From NCBI GenBank assembly GCA_963726295.1, contig CAVSBW010000012.1, positions 372,001 to 436,000 on the forward strand: 64,000 bases of DNA, read 5' to 3'. Origin of the DNA: DASSQJ01 sp963726295 (GTDB lineage: Bacteria; Actinomycetota; Actinomycetes; Actinomycetales; Dermatophilaceae). A program made the position numbers and the translations under genes. The notes beneath the pieces were generated by a model. It ran no database searches. It had not been told where the DNA came from and saw only the letters and a list, made by a program, of their open reading frames with translations. Shown here piece by piece: positions 1-11,248 of this stretch; the first letter of the stretch is position 1; every line of letters starts with the position of its first letter.

Positions 1-504
1 AGCCACCGTCTTCGACCCCCCGGAGCGCTTCGTCGCGGGCACGGTCGGTCCCCCGGGGGACGAACCTTCTTCCTCCAGGCTCGGGGCGACGGCCGCCTCG
101 TGTCGGTCTCGCTCGAGAAGGTGCAGGTCAGCGTGCTCGCGGAACGGGTCGACGACCTGCTCGACACCCATGCCGAGGGCACCGCCACCGAGCCTCTCGA
201 CGAGGGTGACACCGCACCCCTCGAGACCCCCATCGAGGACGAGTTCCGCGTGGACACCCTGGCCCTGGCGTGGGACGCCGAGCGCCGGGTGGTCGTCATC
301 GAGTGCCACGACCAGGACCCCGAGGAGGCCGAGGACGACGACGTCACGACCATGCGCGTCGTGCTCACCCCCGAGTCGGCCCGGGCGTTCGTGCGTCGCT
401 GCGCCAAGGTCGTGGCCGCCGGCCGCCCCCCGTGCCCCTTCTGCGGCCAGCCCCTCGATCCCACCGGCCACATCTGCCCTCGTGCCAACGGGTACCGACG
501 CTGA
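1..504 (+). CDS. DUF3090 family protein, 5' end outside window, apparent frameshift
   Basis: Conserved actinobacterial protein of unknown function, in the position of M. tuberculosis Rv2134c. The true start lies left of the window. Bases 2-58 read in frame 2 as FDPPERFVAGTVGPPG, the expected N-terminal region, but from about base 61 the match continues in frame 1 (RTFFLQARGDG) to the stop at 502-504. One missing base in the C5G5 run at 50-59 explains the switch. The C-terminus, CPFCGQPLDPTGHICPR, resembles a small zinc ribbon. The family is almost always intact in this neighbourhood, so a sequencing error is more likely than decay. The next gene overlaps it by 23 bases, which points to translational coupling. 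Confidence 0.85.
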   Translation, partial: SHRLRPPGALRRGHGRSPGGRTFFLQARGDGRLVSVSLEKVQVSVLAERVDDLLDTHAEGTATEPLDEGDTAPLETPIEDEFRVDTLALAWDAERRVVVIECHDQDPEEAEDDDVTTMRVVLTPESARAFVRRCAKVVAAGRPPCPFCGQPLDPTGHICPRANGYRR

Positions 505-1282
505 GCTCCTGGAGCTGCTGACCCGCGGGGACCTGACTCCCCTCGGGCGCGTCGCCGACTCCTCGAACGGGGCGCTGCTCTGCGTCGTGGGGGACCCCGC
601 CGACGAGGTGCTGGCGATCGTGAAGCCCGAGGCCACGGAGCGGCCGCTGTGGGACTACCCCGACGGCACTTTGGTGGCGCGCGAGCGGGCGGCCTGGCTC
701 GTCAGCGAGGCCGGCTGCTTCGGCGTCGTCCCCCCCACCGTCCTGCGTGACGGTCCGCGCGGCCCGGGGTCGGTGCAGCTGTGGGTCGGCCCCGTCGCCG
801 GGGACCCCGACCCCGTGGTCGAGGTGTGCGGACCGCGAGAGGTCCGCGAGGACTGGGTCGTCGTGCTCCACGGGGAGGACCAGATGGGGGAGCGGGTGGT
901 CGTCGCGCACAGCACCGAGCCGGCCCTGCGCACCGTCGCCGTTCTCGATGCCGCACTCAACAACTCCGACCGCAAGGGCGGTCACCTGCTGCGTGACGGC
1001 GACATCGTGCGGGGCTGCGACCACGGGGTCAGCCTCGGGGTCGAGCCGAAGCTCCGCACGGTGCTGTGGGGCTGGGCGGGCGAGCCCCTGGCCGACGCCG
1101 ACGTCGAGCGTCTCGAGCGGCTGCGCGCGGCCCTGGCGGGTGGCCTGGCCGGCGACCTCACCGGCCTGCTCACGCGCGGGGAGGTCCGGGCCCTCGGCAC
1201 GCGGGTCGAGCGGCTGCTCCGGGGGCGGGTGCACCCGGTGCCCGAGCCGGGGTGGCCGGCGATCCCGTGGCCCGCCCTCTGA
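482..1282 (+). CDS. SCO1664-like protein (PI3/4-kinase-like fold)
   Basis: About 266 residues, matching the usual size of the TIGR03843/SCO1664 family (Rv2133c position), whose members resemble phosphatidylinositol 3/4-kinases. Kinase-like signatures are visible: AIVKPEATERPLWDYP with a candidate ATP-binding lysine near residue 40, then NNSDRKGGH and GCDHGVSLG as a catalytic-loop-like and metal-binding segment. The frame stays open upstream to base 170, but that part is only the shadow of DUF3090. I chose the GTG at 482, which overlaps the DUF3090 end by 23 bases and leaves TDAELLELLTRGDL as the N-terminus. The biological substrate is unknown. It lies just before mshC, as in many actinobacteria. 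Confidence 0.85.
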   Translation: MPTGTDAELLELLTRGDLTPLGRVADSSNGALLCVVGDPADEVLAIVKPEATERPLWDYPDGTLVARERAAWLVSEAGCFGVVPPTVLRDGPRGPGSVQLWVGPVAGDPDPVVEVCGPREVREDWVVVLHGEDQMGERVVVAHSTEPALRTVAVLDAALNNSDRKGGHLLRDGDIVRGCDHGVSLGVEPKLRTVLWGWAGEPLADADVERLERLRAALAGGLAGDLTGLLTRGEVRALGTRVERLLRGRVHPVPEPGWPAIPWPAL

Positions 1283-1317
1283 CCCGCACCTCCGTCCGGT
1301 TGCGTCCGGGCCACCCG

Positions 1318-1323
1318 TAGGCT
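1318..1323 (+). promoter_or_regulatory. -10 box of mshC
   Basis: TAGGCT ends 6 bases before the GTG at 1330, the spacing of a leaderless transcript. It supports that start and separate transcription of mshC from the two genes upstream. Confidence 0.6.
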
Positions 1324-1329
1324 GACCCG

Positions 1330-2583
1330 GTGAAGTCGTGGCCCGCCCCTGTCGTCCCCGCCGTCCCCGGCCACGGACAGCACCTCCACCTCTACGACAC
1401 GAGCCGTGCCGCGGTGCTGCCGATCGAGGCGGGCCACCGCACCCGGATGTACGTCTGCGGCGTCACGCCCTACGACGCCACCCACCTCGGGCACGCCGCC
1501 ACCTACGTCACCTTCGACCTCGTCGTGCGCGGCATGCTGGACGCCGGCCACGAGGTCGAGTACGTGCAGAACGTCACGGACGTCGACGACCCGCTCCTCG
1601 AGCGCGCCGCCCGCGACGGCCGGGACTGGCGTGAGCTCGCCACGTCCGAGATCGACCTGTTCCGGGAGGACATGACGGCCCTCGGGGTCATCCCGCCCGA
1701 CCAGCTCCTCGGCGTCGTGGAGTCGATGGACGAGATCGTGGACGCGGTGCGGCGGCTCGTCGACTCCGGCACCGCCTATCGGGTACCGGTGCCCGAGGCC
1801 GAGGGCAGTGGCGACGACATCTACCTCGACCTCGCGCAGACCACCGGGTTCGGCGAGGTGTCGCACTGGAGCCGCGAGCAGATGGAGGCGGTCTTCCCCC
1901 GCCGCGGCGGTGACCCCGAGCGCCCCGGCAAGCGTGACCCGCTCGACCCGCTGCTCTGGCGCGGTGCGCGCGACGGTGAGCCCTCGTGGGATGACGACCT
2001 GCTCGGCTCCGGCCGCCCCGGGTGGCACATCGAGTGCACCGCCATCTCGCTGGCCCACCTCGGCATCCCCTTCGACATCAAGGGCGGCGGCACCGACCTC
2101 GTCTTCCCGCACCACGAGATGAGTGCCGTCCAGGCCACGACGCTCACCGGTGGTGACGTCTTCGCCCGGCACTACGTGCACCAGGCGATGGTGGGCTTCG
2201 AGGGCGAGAAGATGAGCAAGTCCAAGGGCAACCTCGTGCTCGTGTCGCGTCTGCGCGCCCGCGGCGTCGAGCCGATGGCGATCCGCCTGCTCATTCTTCG
2301 CGAGCACTACCGCACGGAGTGGGAGTTCACCGAGGAGCTGCTCGCCGCGGCCGAGGAGCGACTGGGGCGGTGGCGCTCGGCCTTCTCGGTCAACCTCGGC
2401 GCCGACGCCACCGACACCATCGCTGCGGTGCGTGCTGCCGTGGCCGACGACCTCGACACCGAGACCGCCCTCGTCGCGGTCGACGCGTGGGCCGATCGAA
2501 CGCTCGCCGGTGCCGAGGAGGACGACGCCGCCCCGGGCCTGCTGGCGCGCACCGTGGACGCCCTGCTCGGGATCCGTCTCTAG
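1330..2583 (+). CDS. mshC: Cysteine:GlcN-Ins ligase (mycothiol biosynthesis)
   Basis: ATP-dependent ligase joining L-cysteine to 1-O-(2-amino-2-deoxy-alpha-D-glucopyranosyl)-D-myo-inositol, the third enzymatic step of mycothiol synthesis in the cytoplasm. The 417 residues are a normal length for MshC, which descends from cysteinyl-tRNA synthetase. Visible class I synthetase features: the zinc/cysteine-site Cys43 in MYVCGVTPYD, the HIGH-like signature TPYDATHLGHA, HIECTAISLAHLG and VFPHHEMSAVQA for the second part of the zinc site, and KMSKSKGN. The C-terminal anticodon-binding domain of true CysS is reduced, as expected. The GTG start at 1330 has no Shine-Dalgarno site but a -10 box 6 bases upstream. 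It converges with the PAC2 gene. Confidence 0.96.
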   Translation: MKSWPAPVVPAVPGHGQHLHLYDTSRAAVLPIEAGHRTRMYVCGVTPYDATHLGHAATYVTFDLVVRGMLDAGHEVEYVQNVTDVDDPLLERAARDGRDWRELATSEIDLFREDMTALGVIPPDQLLGVVESMDEIVDAVRRLVDSGTAYRVPVPEAEGSGDDIYLDLAQTTGFGEVSHWSREQMEAVFPRRGGDPERPGKRDPLDPLLWRGARDGEPSWDDDLLGSGRPGWHIECTAISLAHLGIPFDIKGGGTDLVFPHHEMSAVQATTLTGGDVFARHYVHQAMVGFEGEKMSKSKGNLVLVSRLRARGVEPMAIRLLILREHYRTEWEFTEELLAAAEERLGRWRSAFSVNLGADATDTIAAVRAAVADDLDTETALVAVDAWADRTLAGAEEDDAAPGLLARTVDALLGIRL

Positions 2584-2598
2584 GAGGGCTCGACCCTC
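2584..2598. terminator. Small hairpin between convergent mshC and PAC2 genes
   Basis: GAGGG-CTCGA-CCCTC forms a 5-bp stem directly after the mshC stop codon. There is no T-run. It could help end transcripts from both sides, but it is short and may be chance. Confidence 0.25.
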
Positions 2599-2619
2599 GT
2601 CGGGTACTGCTGTCCGGGG

Positions 2620-3486
2620 TCAGGGCCCGCCGGGCGCCCCGGTGTCGTCGCTGCCGCGGCGGCGCAGGTAGCGCTCGAACTCCTTGGCGATGGCGTCGCC
2701 GCTCGCCTCGGGGAGCTCGGCGGTGTCCTGGGCCTCCTCGAGGCTCTCGACGTACTCGGCGACCTCGGTGTCGGAGGCGGCCAGCTCGTCGATGCCGAGC
2801 TCCCAGGCCCGGGCGTCCTCCTCGAGCTCCCCGTGCTCGAGCGGGGCGTCGAAGAGGTCCTCGAGGCGCGAAACGAGGGCGAGCGTGGCCTTGGGGGAGG
2901 GCGTGTGCCCGGCGTAGTGGGGGACGGCGGCCCAGATCGACACCGACGGCAGGCCGACCTGGACGGCCGCGTCGGAGACGACACCGACGATGCCTGTGGG
3001 CCCCTCGTAGGTGCTCATCTCCAGGTCGAGCCGGTGGCGGGTGTCCTCGTTGTCGGAGGTCGCCGTGACCGGGATCGGCCGCGAGTGGGCGACATCGGCC
3101 ATCAGCGCGCCGATCGTGACGACCATGGAGACGTCGACCGACTGGGCCAGCTCCATGAGCTCGATGGCGAACGCGCGCCACCGGAAGGAGGGCTCGACAC
3201 CCTGGACGATGACGACGTCGCGACCGAGCGAGGTGTGGCGGGCGACGAGGATCCGCGTCGTGCGCCAGCTGATCCGCCGCCGGCCACCTTCGACGACGAC
3301 GCGGGGACGGTTGACCTGGAAGTCGTAGTAGTCCTCCGGGTCGAGGGCGGCCACGACCTCGGCCCCCCACGTGTCGGCCAGGTGCTCGACGACCGCGCTG
3401 GCTGCTTCACCGGCGTCGTTCCACCCCTCGAAGGCGCAGATCATCACCGGGTCGCGCAGCTCGCCGACGTCCTCCAGCTCGATCAC
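2620..3486 (-). CDS. PAC2 family protein
   Basis: 288-residue member of the PAC2 (proteasome assembly chaperone 2) superfamily, equivalent to M. tuberculosis Rv2125. Archaeal and eukaryotic relatives help assemble 20S proteasomes; the actinobacterial members have no proven role. The N-terminus MIELEDVGELRDPVMICAFEGWNDAGEAA carries the typical FEGWNDAG signature, and VVTIGALMADVAHSRP and the SIWAAVPHYAG segment are also family-like. The C-terminus is acidic and ends in a basic stretch, ERYLRRRGSDD. Start GTG at 3486 is preceded by AGGAG at a 7-base gap. It is divergent from the HAD gene and lies 8 kb from the proteasome genes, so a proteasome link is suggestive only. Confidence 0.9.
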   Translation of the reverse strand: MIELEDVGELRDPVMICAFEGWNDAGEAASAVVEHLADTWGAEVVAALDPEDYYDFQVNRPRVVVEGGRRRISWRTTRILVARHTSLGRDVVIVQGVEPSFRWRAFAIELMELAQSVDVSMVVTIGALMADVAHSRPIPVTATSDNEDTRHRLDLEMSTYEGPTGIVGVVSDAAVQVGLPSVSIWAAVPHYAGHTPSPKATLALVSRLEDLFDAPLEHGELEEDARAWELGIDELAASDTEVAEYVESLEEAQDTAELPEASGDAIAKEFERYLRRRGSDDTGAPGGP

Positions 3487-3516
3487 GGAGGTGCTCCTCT
3501 CTCGGTGCGGAACCCC

Positions 3517-3522
3517 ACCCTA
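3517..3522 (-). promoter_or_regulatory. -10 box of the PAC2 gene
   Basis: TAGGGT on the minus strand, followed by a leader of roughly 24 bases holding the AGGAG ribosome site at 3494-3498. Only 8 bases separate it from the opposing -10 box of the HAD gene. Confidence 0.5.
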
Positions 3523-3530
3523 CGGCTCGA

Positions 3531-3536
3531 TAGGCT
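3531..3536 (+). promoter_or_regulatory. -10 box of the HAD phosphatase gene
   Basis: TAGGCT, 8 bases before the ATG at 3545, which has no Shine-Dalgarno site. Suggests a leaderless or nearly leaderless transcript. Confidence 0.5.
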
Positions 3537-3544
3537 CGCGACCC

Positions 3545-4210
3545 ATGAGCCTCCCCGCTGCGGTCCTCTGGGACATGGACGGGACCCTCGTCGACACCGA
3601 GCCCTACTGGATCCGGGCCGAGCACGACATCGTCGAGGAGCACGGCGGCACGTGGAGCGACGAGTTCGCCCACCAGCTCGTCGGGAACGACCTCATGGTC
3701 TCGGCGCAGTTCATCCGCGACAACTCGCCGATCACCTGGGACCCGGTGCGCATCGTCGACGAGCTGCTCGCCCGGGTGGTCTCCCAGGTGCGGGAGCACG
3801 TGCCGTGGCGTCCGGGCGCCCGCGAGCTGCTGGCCGCCCTCGGTGACGCCGGCGTGCCCAACGCCCTGGTGACGATGTCGTGGCGCTCGCTCGCCGACGC
3901 GGTCGTCGAGGCCCTGCCGGCGGGCTCGTTCGCCGTCGTCGTCACCGGTGACGAGGTGCCGCACGGCAAGCCGCACCCTGCCCCCTACCACCGGGCGGCC
4001 GTGCTGCTCGGTGTGCAGCCCGGTGCCTGTGTGGCCATCGAGGACTCACCGACCGGCGTCCGCTCGGCCGTGGCGGCAGGGGTGCCGACCGTGGCCGTGC
4101 CGCACGTGGTCGCGGTGCCGCCGACGCCCGGCGCCGTGCACGTGGGGACCCTCGACGGCATGAGCCCCGCCCGGCTCGCCGAGCTGGCCGCCTCACTCGT
4201 CGTCGGGTGA
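3545..4210 (+). CDS. HAD family hydrolase (beta-phosphoglucomutase-like)
   Basis: 221-residue haloacid dehalogenase superfamily enzyme. The nucleophile and acid/base pair are Asp10 and Asp12 in LWDMDGTLVDTEPYW. A helical cap follows (about residues 16-90), then motif II in ALVTMSW, motif III lysine in PHGKPHPAPYHRA, and motif IV in CVAIEDSPTGVRSAVAAG. This is the subfamily of beta-phosphoglucomutases and small sugar-phosphate phosphatases; the substrate cannot be read from sequence. The frame is open upstream to 3371, but only the ATG at 3545 starts the conserved core and has a promoter box in front. Its last 18 bases overlap the end of the convergent RecB-family gene. Confidence 0.9.
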   Translation: MSLPAAVLWDMDGTLVDTEPYWIRAEHDIVEEHGGTWSDEFAHQLVGNDLMVSAQFIRDNSPITWDPVRIVDELLARVVSQVREHVPWRPGARELLAALGDAGVPNALVTMSWRSLADAVVEALPAGSFAVVVTGDEVPHGKPHPAPYHRAAVLLGVQPGACVAIEDSPTGVRSAVAAGVPTVAVPHVVAVPPTPGAVHVGTLDGMSPARLAELAASLVVG

Positions 4211-5038
4211 GGCGGCGCCCGAGCGGGCGGGGTCGAGCGCGATGACCGCGGCGTCCTCGGGCAGCGGTGGCGGGGTGCCCCCGAACTCGGGGCAGAACTC
4301 CCGGAAGTCGCACCAGTCACAGAGCCGGGAGACGCGGGGCCGCCAGTCGCCACTGGCGGCCGCCCGCACGACGGCGTCCCAGATGGCCCGGACGTTGCGC
4401 TCGACGGCGATCAGGTCGCGCTCGTCGGGCGCGTACCGCACGACCTCGCCGTTGCCGAGGTAGACGAGCTGGAGCAGCCGGGGCACCTCGCCGCGCGTGC
4501 GCCAGAGCACGAGGGCGTAGAACTTCATCTGGAAGAGCGCCTTGGCCTCGAAGAGCTCGCTCGGGGAGCGCCCGGTCTTGTAGTCGACGACCCGCATGGC
4601 GCCGTCCGGAGCGACGTCGAGACGATCGACGTACCCGCGCAGGGTGAGGCCGTCGACCTCGGTCTCGACGTAGAGCTCGCGGGCCGCCGGCTCGAGGCGT
4701 GTGGGGTCCTCGAGCTCGAACCACGACTCGACGAGGGTCCGGGCGGCGGCGAACCAGGACTCCTCGGTGAGCTCCTCGTGGTCGCGCACCATGGTGGCCA
4801 GCTCGGGTCGCTCCTCGACGAGGGCCTGCCAGCGCGGCTCGAGGAGGGCGACCGCCGCCTCGGGCGTGCGCTGCTCGGACGGCAGCTCGAAGAGGTGCTC
4901 GAGCACCGCGTGGACGAGCGTGCCGCGGGCGGCAGCCGGGGACGGCGGACCCTCGAGCTTGTCGATGGTGCGGAACCGGAAGAGCAGCGGACACTGCTTG
5001 AAGTCCGCGGCACGGCTCGGCGACAGGGCGGGGGTCAT
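4193..5038 (-). CDS. RecB family PD-(D/E)XK nuclease with Fe-S-type cysteines
   Basis: 281-residue single-domain nuclease related to the RecB/AddB/Cas4 nuclease domain, in the place of M. tuberculosis Rv2119. Nuclease motifs: a conserved histidine in GTLVHAVLEHLF, then the PD-(D/E)XK core in YVDRLDVAPDG and MRVVDYKTGRSP. A cysteine near the N-terminus (FKQCPLLF) and three at the C-terminus (CDWCDFREFCPEF) form the 1+3 arrangement that holds a [4Fe-4S] cluster in AddB and Cas4. A role in DNA end processing or repair is inferred. An upstream methionine exists at 5089, but the ATG at 5038 begins the conserved SPSRAADFKQCP segment and has a -10 box 6 bases before it. Confidence 0.88.
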   Translation of the reverse strand: MTPALSPSRAADFKQCPLLFRFRTIDKLEGPPSPAAARGTLVHAVLEHLFELPSEQRTPEAAVALLEPRWQALVEERPELATMVRDHEELTEESWFAAARTLVESWFELEDPTRLEPAARELYVETEVDGLTLRGYVDRLDVAPDGAMRVVDYKTGRSPSELFEAKALFQMKFYALVLWRTRGEVPRLLQLVYLGNGEVVRYAPDERDLIAVERNVRAIWDAVVRAAASGDWRPRVSRLCDWCDFREFCPEFGGTPPPLPEDAAVIALDPARSGAASPDDE

Positions 5039-5044
5039 GGCCAC

Positions 5045-5067
5045 ACGGTATGCGGCCGGGCCGACAC
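5045..5067 (-). promoter_or_regulatory. Promoter of the RecB-family gene, possible RecA-NDp (PafBC) type
   Basis: On the minus strand TACCGT (5050-5045) lies 6 bases before the ATG, indicating a leaderless transcript. Exactly 8 bases upstream of it is GTGTCGGCC (5067-5059), matching 6 of 9 positions, including the TGTCRG core, of TTGTCRGTG-N8-TANNNT, the mycobacterial RecA-independent damage promoter recognised by PafBC. The last two positions differ, so the regulatory reading is tentative; the -10 box is more secure. Confidence 0.4.
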
Positions 5068-5092
5068 CGCGGCACCGGCCACGCCGCACCCC

Positions 5093-5164
5093 GCGGAGTC
5101 AGGAGGACCCCGTCCACTCAGGAGGTCTAAACGCCCGGAGCCAGCGGAATCCTCCTGACTCCGC
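5093..5164. repeat. Palindromic intergenic repeat, copy A
   Basis: GCGGAGTCAGGAGGA at 5093-5107 returns as its exact reverse complement at 5150-5164, a 15-bp inverted repeat around a 42-base centre. The centre holds a further, imperfect copy of the motif (CACTCAGGAGG). The same arms occur in copy B near 34873. It sits between the metH end and the promoter of the RecB-family gene. It could be a terminator, a protein-binding array or a small mobile repeat; its origin is unknown. Confidence 0.7.
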
Positions 5165-5266
5165 CAGAGGGGTGGGCGGACGGCGGGGAGGGGGAGACGG
5201 GGGCGGCGTTCGGGTTGGGGGAGTGGGCGGGGTTGGGGGAGTGGGTGGGGTCTGGGGCGGGATCGG
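5165..5266 (-). repeat. C-rich, G-poor tract downstream of metH with an 18-bp tandem repeat
   Basis: On the metH transcript this stretch is almost only C with interspersed A and U and few G. On the plus strand two 18-bp units, GGGTTGGGGGAGTGGGCG (5212-5229) and the same with one change (5230-5247), are repeated in tandem. Such C-rich, G-poor RNA is what Rho factor binds, so with copy A it may form a Rho-dependent terminator. The plus strand could also form G-quadruplexes. Confidence 0.5.
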
Positions 5267-5269
5267 GTG

Positions 5270-9046
<3,777 letters not shown>

Positions 9047-9084
9047 GGTGCGGAGGGGTCCTCGGGGTCGAATGGGGGAGGGGG

Positions 9085-9090
9085 ACAGTA
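9085..9090 (-). promoter_or_regulatory. -10 box of metH
   Basis: TACTGT on the minus strand would give a leader of about 32 bases before the GTG at 9046. No strong Shine-Dalgarno site is seen, only GAGGA 12 bases upstream. Confidence 0.4.
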
Positions 9091-9106
9091 TGCCTCCGGG
9101 GTCGCG

Positions 9107-9112
9107 TAGGGT
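9107..9112 (+). promoter_or_regulatory. -10 box of the site-2 protease gene
   Basis: TAGGGT, 6 bases before the ATG at 9119; leaderless spacing. It lies back to back with the metH -10 box, 16 bases away. Confidence 0.6.
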
Positions 9113-9118
9113 CGCCGC

Positions 9119-10231
9119 ATGCCCACGAGCGCGCAGGCCCCGGCGGGCGCCCTGCGGATCGGACGGGTCGCCGGCGTCCCCGTCTTCCTCGACCGCTCCT
9201 GGGTCCTCCTCGGACTCCTCGTGCTCTGGGTCGGGTGGAACACCGCCGACGGCCTCGGCACCACCACGCAGGTCGCCTACGCCGTGTGGCTCGTCGTCGC
9301 CATCCTCGTGGCGGTGCTCGGGCACGAGGTCGGGCACGCGCTCGTGGCCCGGCTGCTGCGCTTCCGTGTGCACCAGGTCGTCGCGACGTTCATCGGCGGA
9401 CACACCGCCTACGACGGCACCGGGTCCACGCCGGTGCGGATGGGGACCGTGGCGGCCGCGGGGCCCGGGGCCAACCTCGTGCTCGCGGGGGTGGGGGGTG
9501 TCGCCGCATCGCTGACCCCCTGGCCGGTGTCGTTCTTCGCCTGGTCCTTCATGTGGATGAACCTGCTGCTCGCGGGGTTCAACCTGCTCCCCGGCCTGCC
9601 CCTGGACGGCGGAGCCGTGCTGCAGGCGGTCGTCTGGCGGGTTGCCGGACGCCGCGACCTCGGCACCGTGGTGGCCGGCTGGGCCGGTCGGGTCGTGGCA
9701 GTCGGAGTCGTCCTCTGGTTCGGTGTCCGCCCCCTGCTCCTCCGCGACGTGCAGACCTTCGACCTGATCTTCGCGCTGTTCATGGGGTGGGTGCTCTGGC
9801 AGGGTGCCGGTGCCGCCCTGCGCCGGGCACCGTTGGAACGGCTGCTGCGGGTAGTGCGGCCCGAGGACGTCCTCGAGCCGGTGCACGTCGTCCCGGCCCT
9901 CACCCCCGTCGGCGAGGTGGTGGACTCCCCGTACCCGGTCTTCGCCCTGGACGAGCGCGGCCGCCCCACCCTCGTCGTGCCCGACCGAGCGTCCGGGGGA
10001 CCTGAGCTGACCAGCCTGCCACCGGGGACCCGCCTGTCGTCGGTCGTCGTCAGGCTCCCCGACGAGGCGGTGGTCGACCTCCCGGCCGGGGGCGACCTCG
10101 AGCCGGTCCTGCGGTCGCTGGGCAGCACCGGCTGGGGGCTCGTGGTGGTCCGCGAGGGCGACGAGGTGCGGGGCATGGTGCGTGCCACCCGTCTCGAGGC
10201 GGCGGCCCAGCAGGCCCAGCGGCAGAACTAG
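9119..10231 (+). CDS. M50 family site-2-type zinc metalloprotease
   Basis: 370-residue integral membrane protease. Zinc ligands are His69 and His73 with catalytic Glu70 in GHEVGHALVARL, and the third ligand is Asp163 in NLLPGLPLDGGAVLQ. About five or six hydrophobic segments precede residue 235. The soluble C-terminal part looks like a pair of degenerate CBS modules (EDVLEPVHVVPALTPVGEV, then GWGLVVVREGDEVRGMV), as in the CBS-containing S2P subfamily. There is no PDZ domain, so it differs from RseP/Rip1. Its substrate is unknown. It ends 11 bases before the trmI start, where a fresh -10 box lies. Confidence 0.92.
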   Translation: MPTSAQAPAGALRIGRVAGVPVFLDRSWVLLGLLVLWVGWNTADGLGTTTQVAYAVWLVVAILVAVLGHEVGHALVARLLRFRVHQVVATFIGGHTAYDGTGSTPVRMGTVAAAGPGANLVLAGVGGVAASLTPWPVSFFAWSFMWMNLLLAGFNLLPGLPLDGGAVLQAVVWRVAGRRDLGTVVAGWAGRVVAVGVVLWFGVRPLLLRDVQTFDLIFALFMGWVLWQGAGAALRRAPLERLLRVVRPEDVLEPVHVVPALTPVGEVVDSPYPVFALDERGRPTLVVPDRASGGPELTSLPPGTRLSSVVVRLPDEAVVDLPAGGDLEPVLRSLGSTGWGLVVVREGDEVRGMVRATRLEAAAQQAQRQN

Positions 10232-10234
10232 ACT
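10229..10234 (+). promoter_or_regulatory. -10 box of trmI
   Basis: TAGACT overlaps the protease stop codon and ends 8 bases before the GTG at 10243. Suggests trmI has its own leaderless or near-leaderless transcript. Confidence 0.5.
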
Positions 10235-10242
10235 CCCGGCCC

Positions 10243-11226
10243 GTGACCTCCACCGCCGTCGAGCACCGCCGCGGCCCCTTCGTGCCCGGCGACCGCGTCC
10301 AGCTCACCGACCCCAAGGGCCGGCTGCACACCATCACCCTCGCGGCGGGCAAGCAGTTCCACACCCACCGCGGCCACCTCAGCCACGACGACCTCATCGG
10401 GGCACCGGACGGGTCGACGATCACGAACACGGCAGGGGTGGAGTACCTCGCGCTTCGCCCCCTCCTCGCCGACTACGTGATGTCGATGCCCCGCGGTGCC
10501 GCGGTCGTCTACCCCAAGGACGCCGGCCAGGTCGTCATGATGGCCGACGTCTTCCCGGGCGCCACCGTGGTGGAGGCGGGGGTCGGGTCGGGGGCCCTGT
10601 CGATGTCGCTGCTGCGCGCGGTGGGGGAGCACGGCCGGCTGCTCTCCTTCGAGCGTCGGGAGGACTTCGCCGACATCGCCCGGGCCAACGCCCGCGACTT
10701 CTTCGGCGGCGACCACCCCGCGTGGACCGTGACCGTCGGTGACCTCGCCGAGACCCTGCCCGGTGCGGTGGAGGCGGGGACCGTCGACCGCGTCGTGCTC
10801 GACATGCTCGCCCCCTGGGAGTGCCTGGACGCCGTCGCCGACGCCCTCGTTCCCGGCGGCGTGCTCATCTGCTACGTCGCGACCACGACCCAGCTGTCGA
10901 AGGTCGGGGAGGCCATGCGCGACCACGGCACGTTCACCGAGCCGCAGGCGTGGGAGTCCCTCGTGCGGGGCTGGCACCTCGAGGGACTGGCGGTGCGGCC
11001 GCAGCACCGGATGCACGGCCACACCGGGTTCCTCGTGACCACCCGACGGCTGGCACCCGGCACCACACCGCCGCTGCGGAAGCGCCGGCCCGGTGGCGGC
11101 TACGTGACGAGCGAGGACGCCGGCGAGGCCGACTGGACACCGGAGAACGTCGGCGAGCGCGTGCCATCGGACAAGAGGGTGCGAAAGGTTCGCCGTTCGG
11201 TGACCAAAACCTCCGAACCATCGTGA
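10243..11226 (+). CDS. trmI: tRNA (adenine-58-N1)-methyltransferase
   Basis: Methylates N1 of A58 in the T-loop of tRNA using S-adenosylmethionine; orthologue of M. tuberculosis Rv2118c, which acts as a homotetramer. 327 residues. The N-terminal beta domain (GDRVQLTDPKGRLHTITL) is followed by the SAM-binding Rossmann core with motif I VVEAGVGSGALSMSL, the acidic tip of strand 2 in LSFERREDFADIA and motif IV RVVLDMLAPWE. The C-terminal 45 residues (LRKRRPGGGYVTSEDAGEADW onward) are a basic tail. The GTG start at 10243 has a -10 box 8 bases before it. It lies directly upstream of arc, an arrangement kept in many actinobacteria. Confidence 0.95.
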   Translation: MTSTAVEHRRGPFVPGDRVQLTDPKGRLHTITLAAGKQFHTHRGHLSHDDLIGAPDGSTITNTAGVEYLALRPLLADYVMSMPRGAAVVYPKDAGQVVMMADVFPGATVVEAGVGSGALSMSLLRAVGEHGRLLSFERREDFADIARANARDFFGGDHPAWTVTVGDLAETLPGAVEAGTVDRVVLDMLAPWECLDAVADALVPGGVLICYVATTTQLSKVGEAMRDHGTFTEPQAWESLVRGWHLEGLAVRPQHRMHGHTGFLVTTRRLAPGTTPPLRKRRPGGGYVTSEDAGEADWTPENVGERVPSDKRVRKVRRSVTKTSEPS

Positions 11227-11237
11227 CCCGCCGGGGT

Positions 11238-11243
11238 TATCGT
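11238..11243 (+). promoter_or_regulatory. -10 box of arc
   Basis: TATCGT, 5 bases before the ATG at 11249; leaderless spacing. The same hexamer and a nearly identical flank stand before dop at 20032, hinting at co-regulation. Confidence 0.5.
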
Positions 11244-11248
11244 CGAGC

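Noticed and set aside
9047..9118. Cobalamin or SAM riboswitch for metH
   Set aside because: Only 72 bases separate the divergent genes and no B12-box-like sequence is present.
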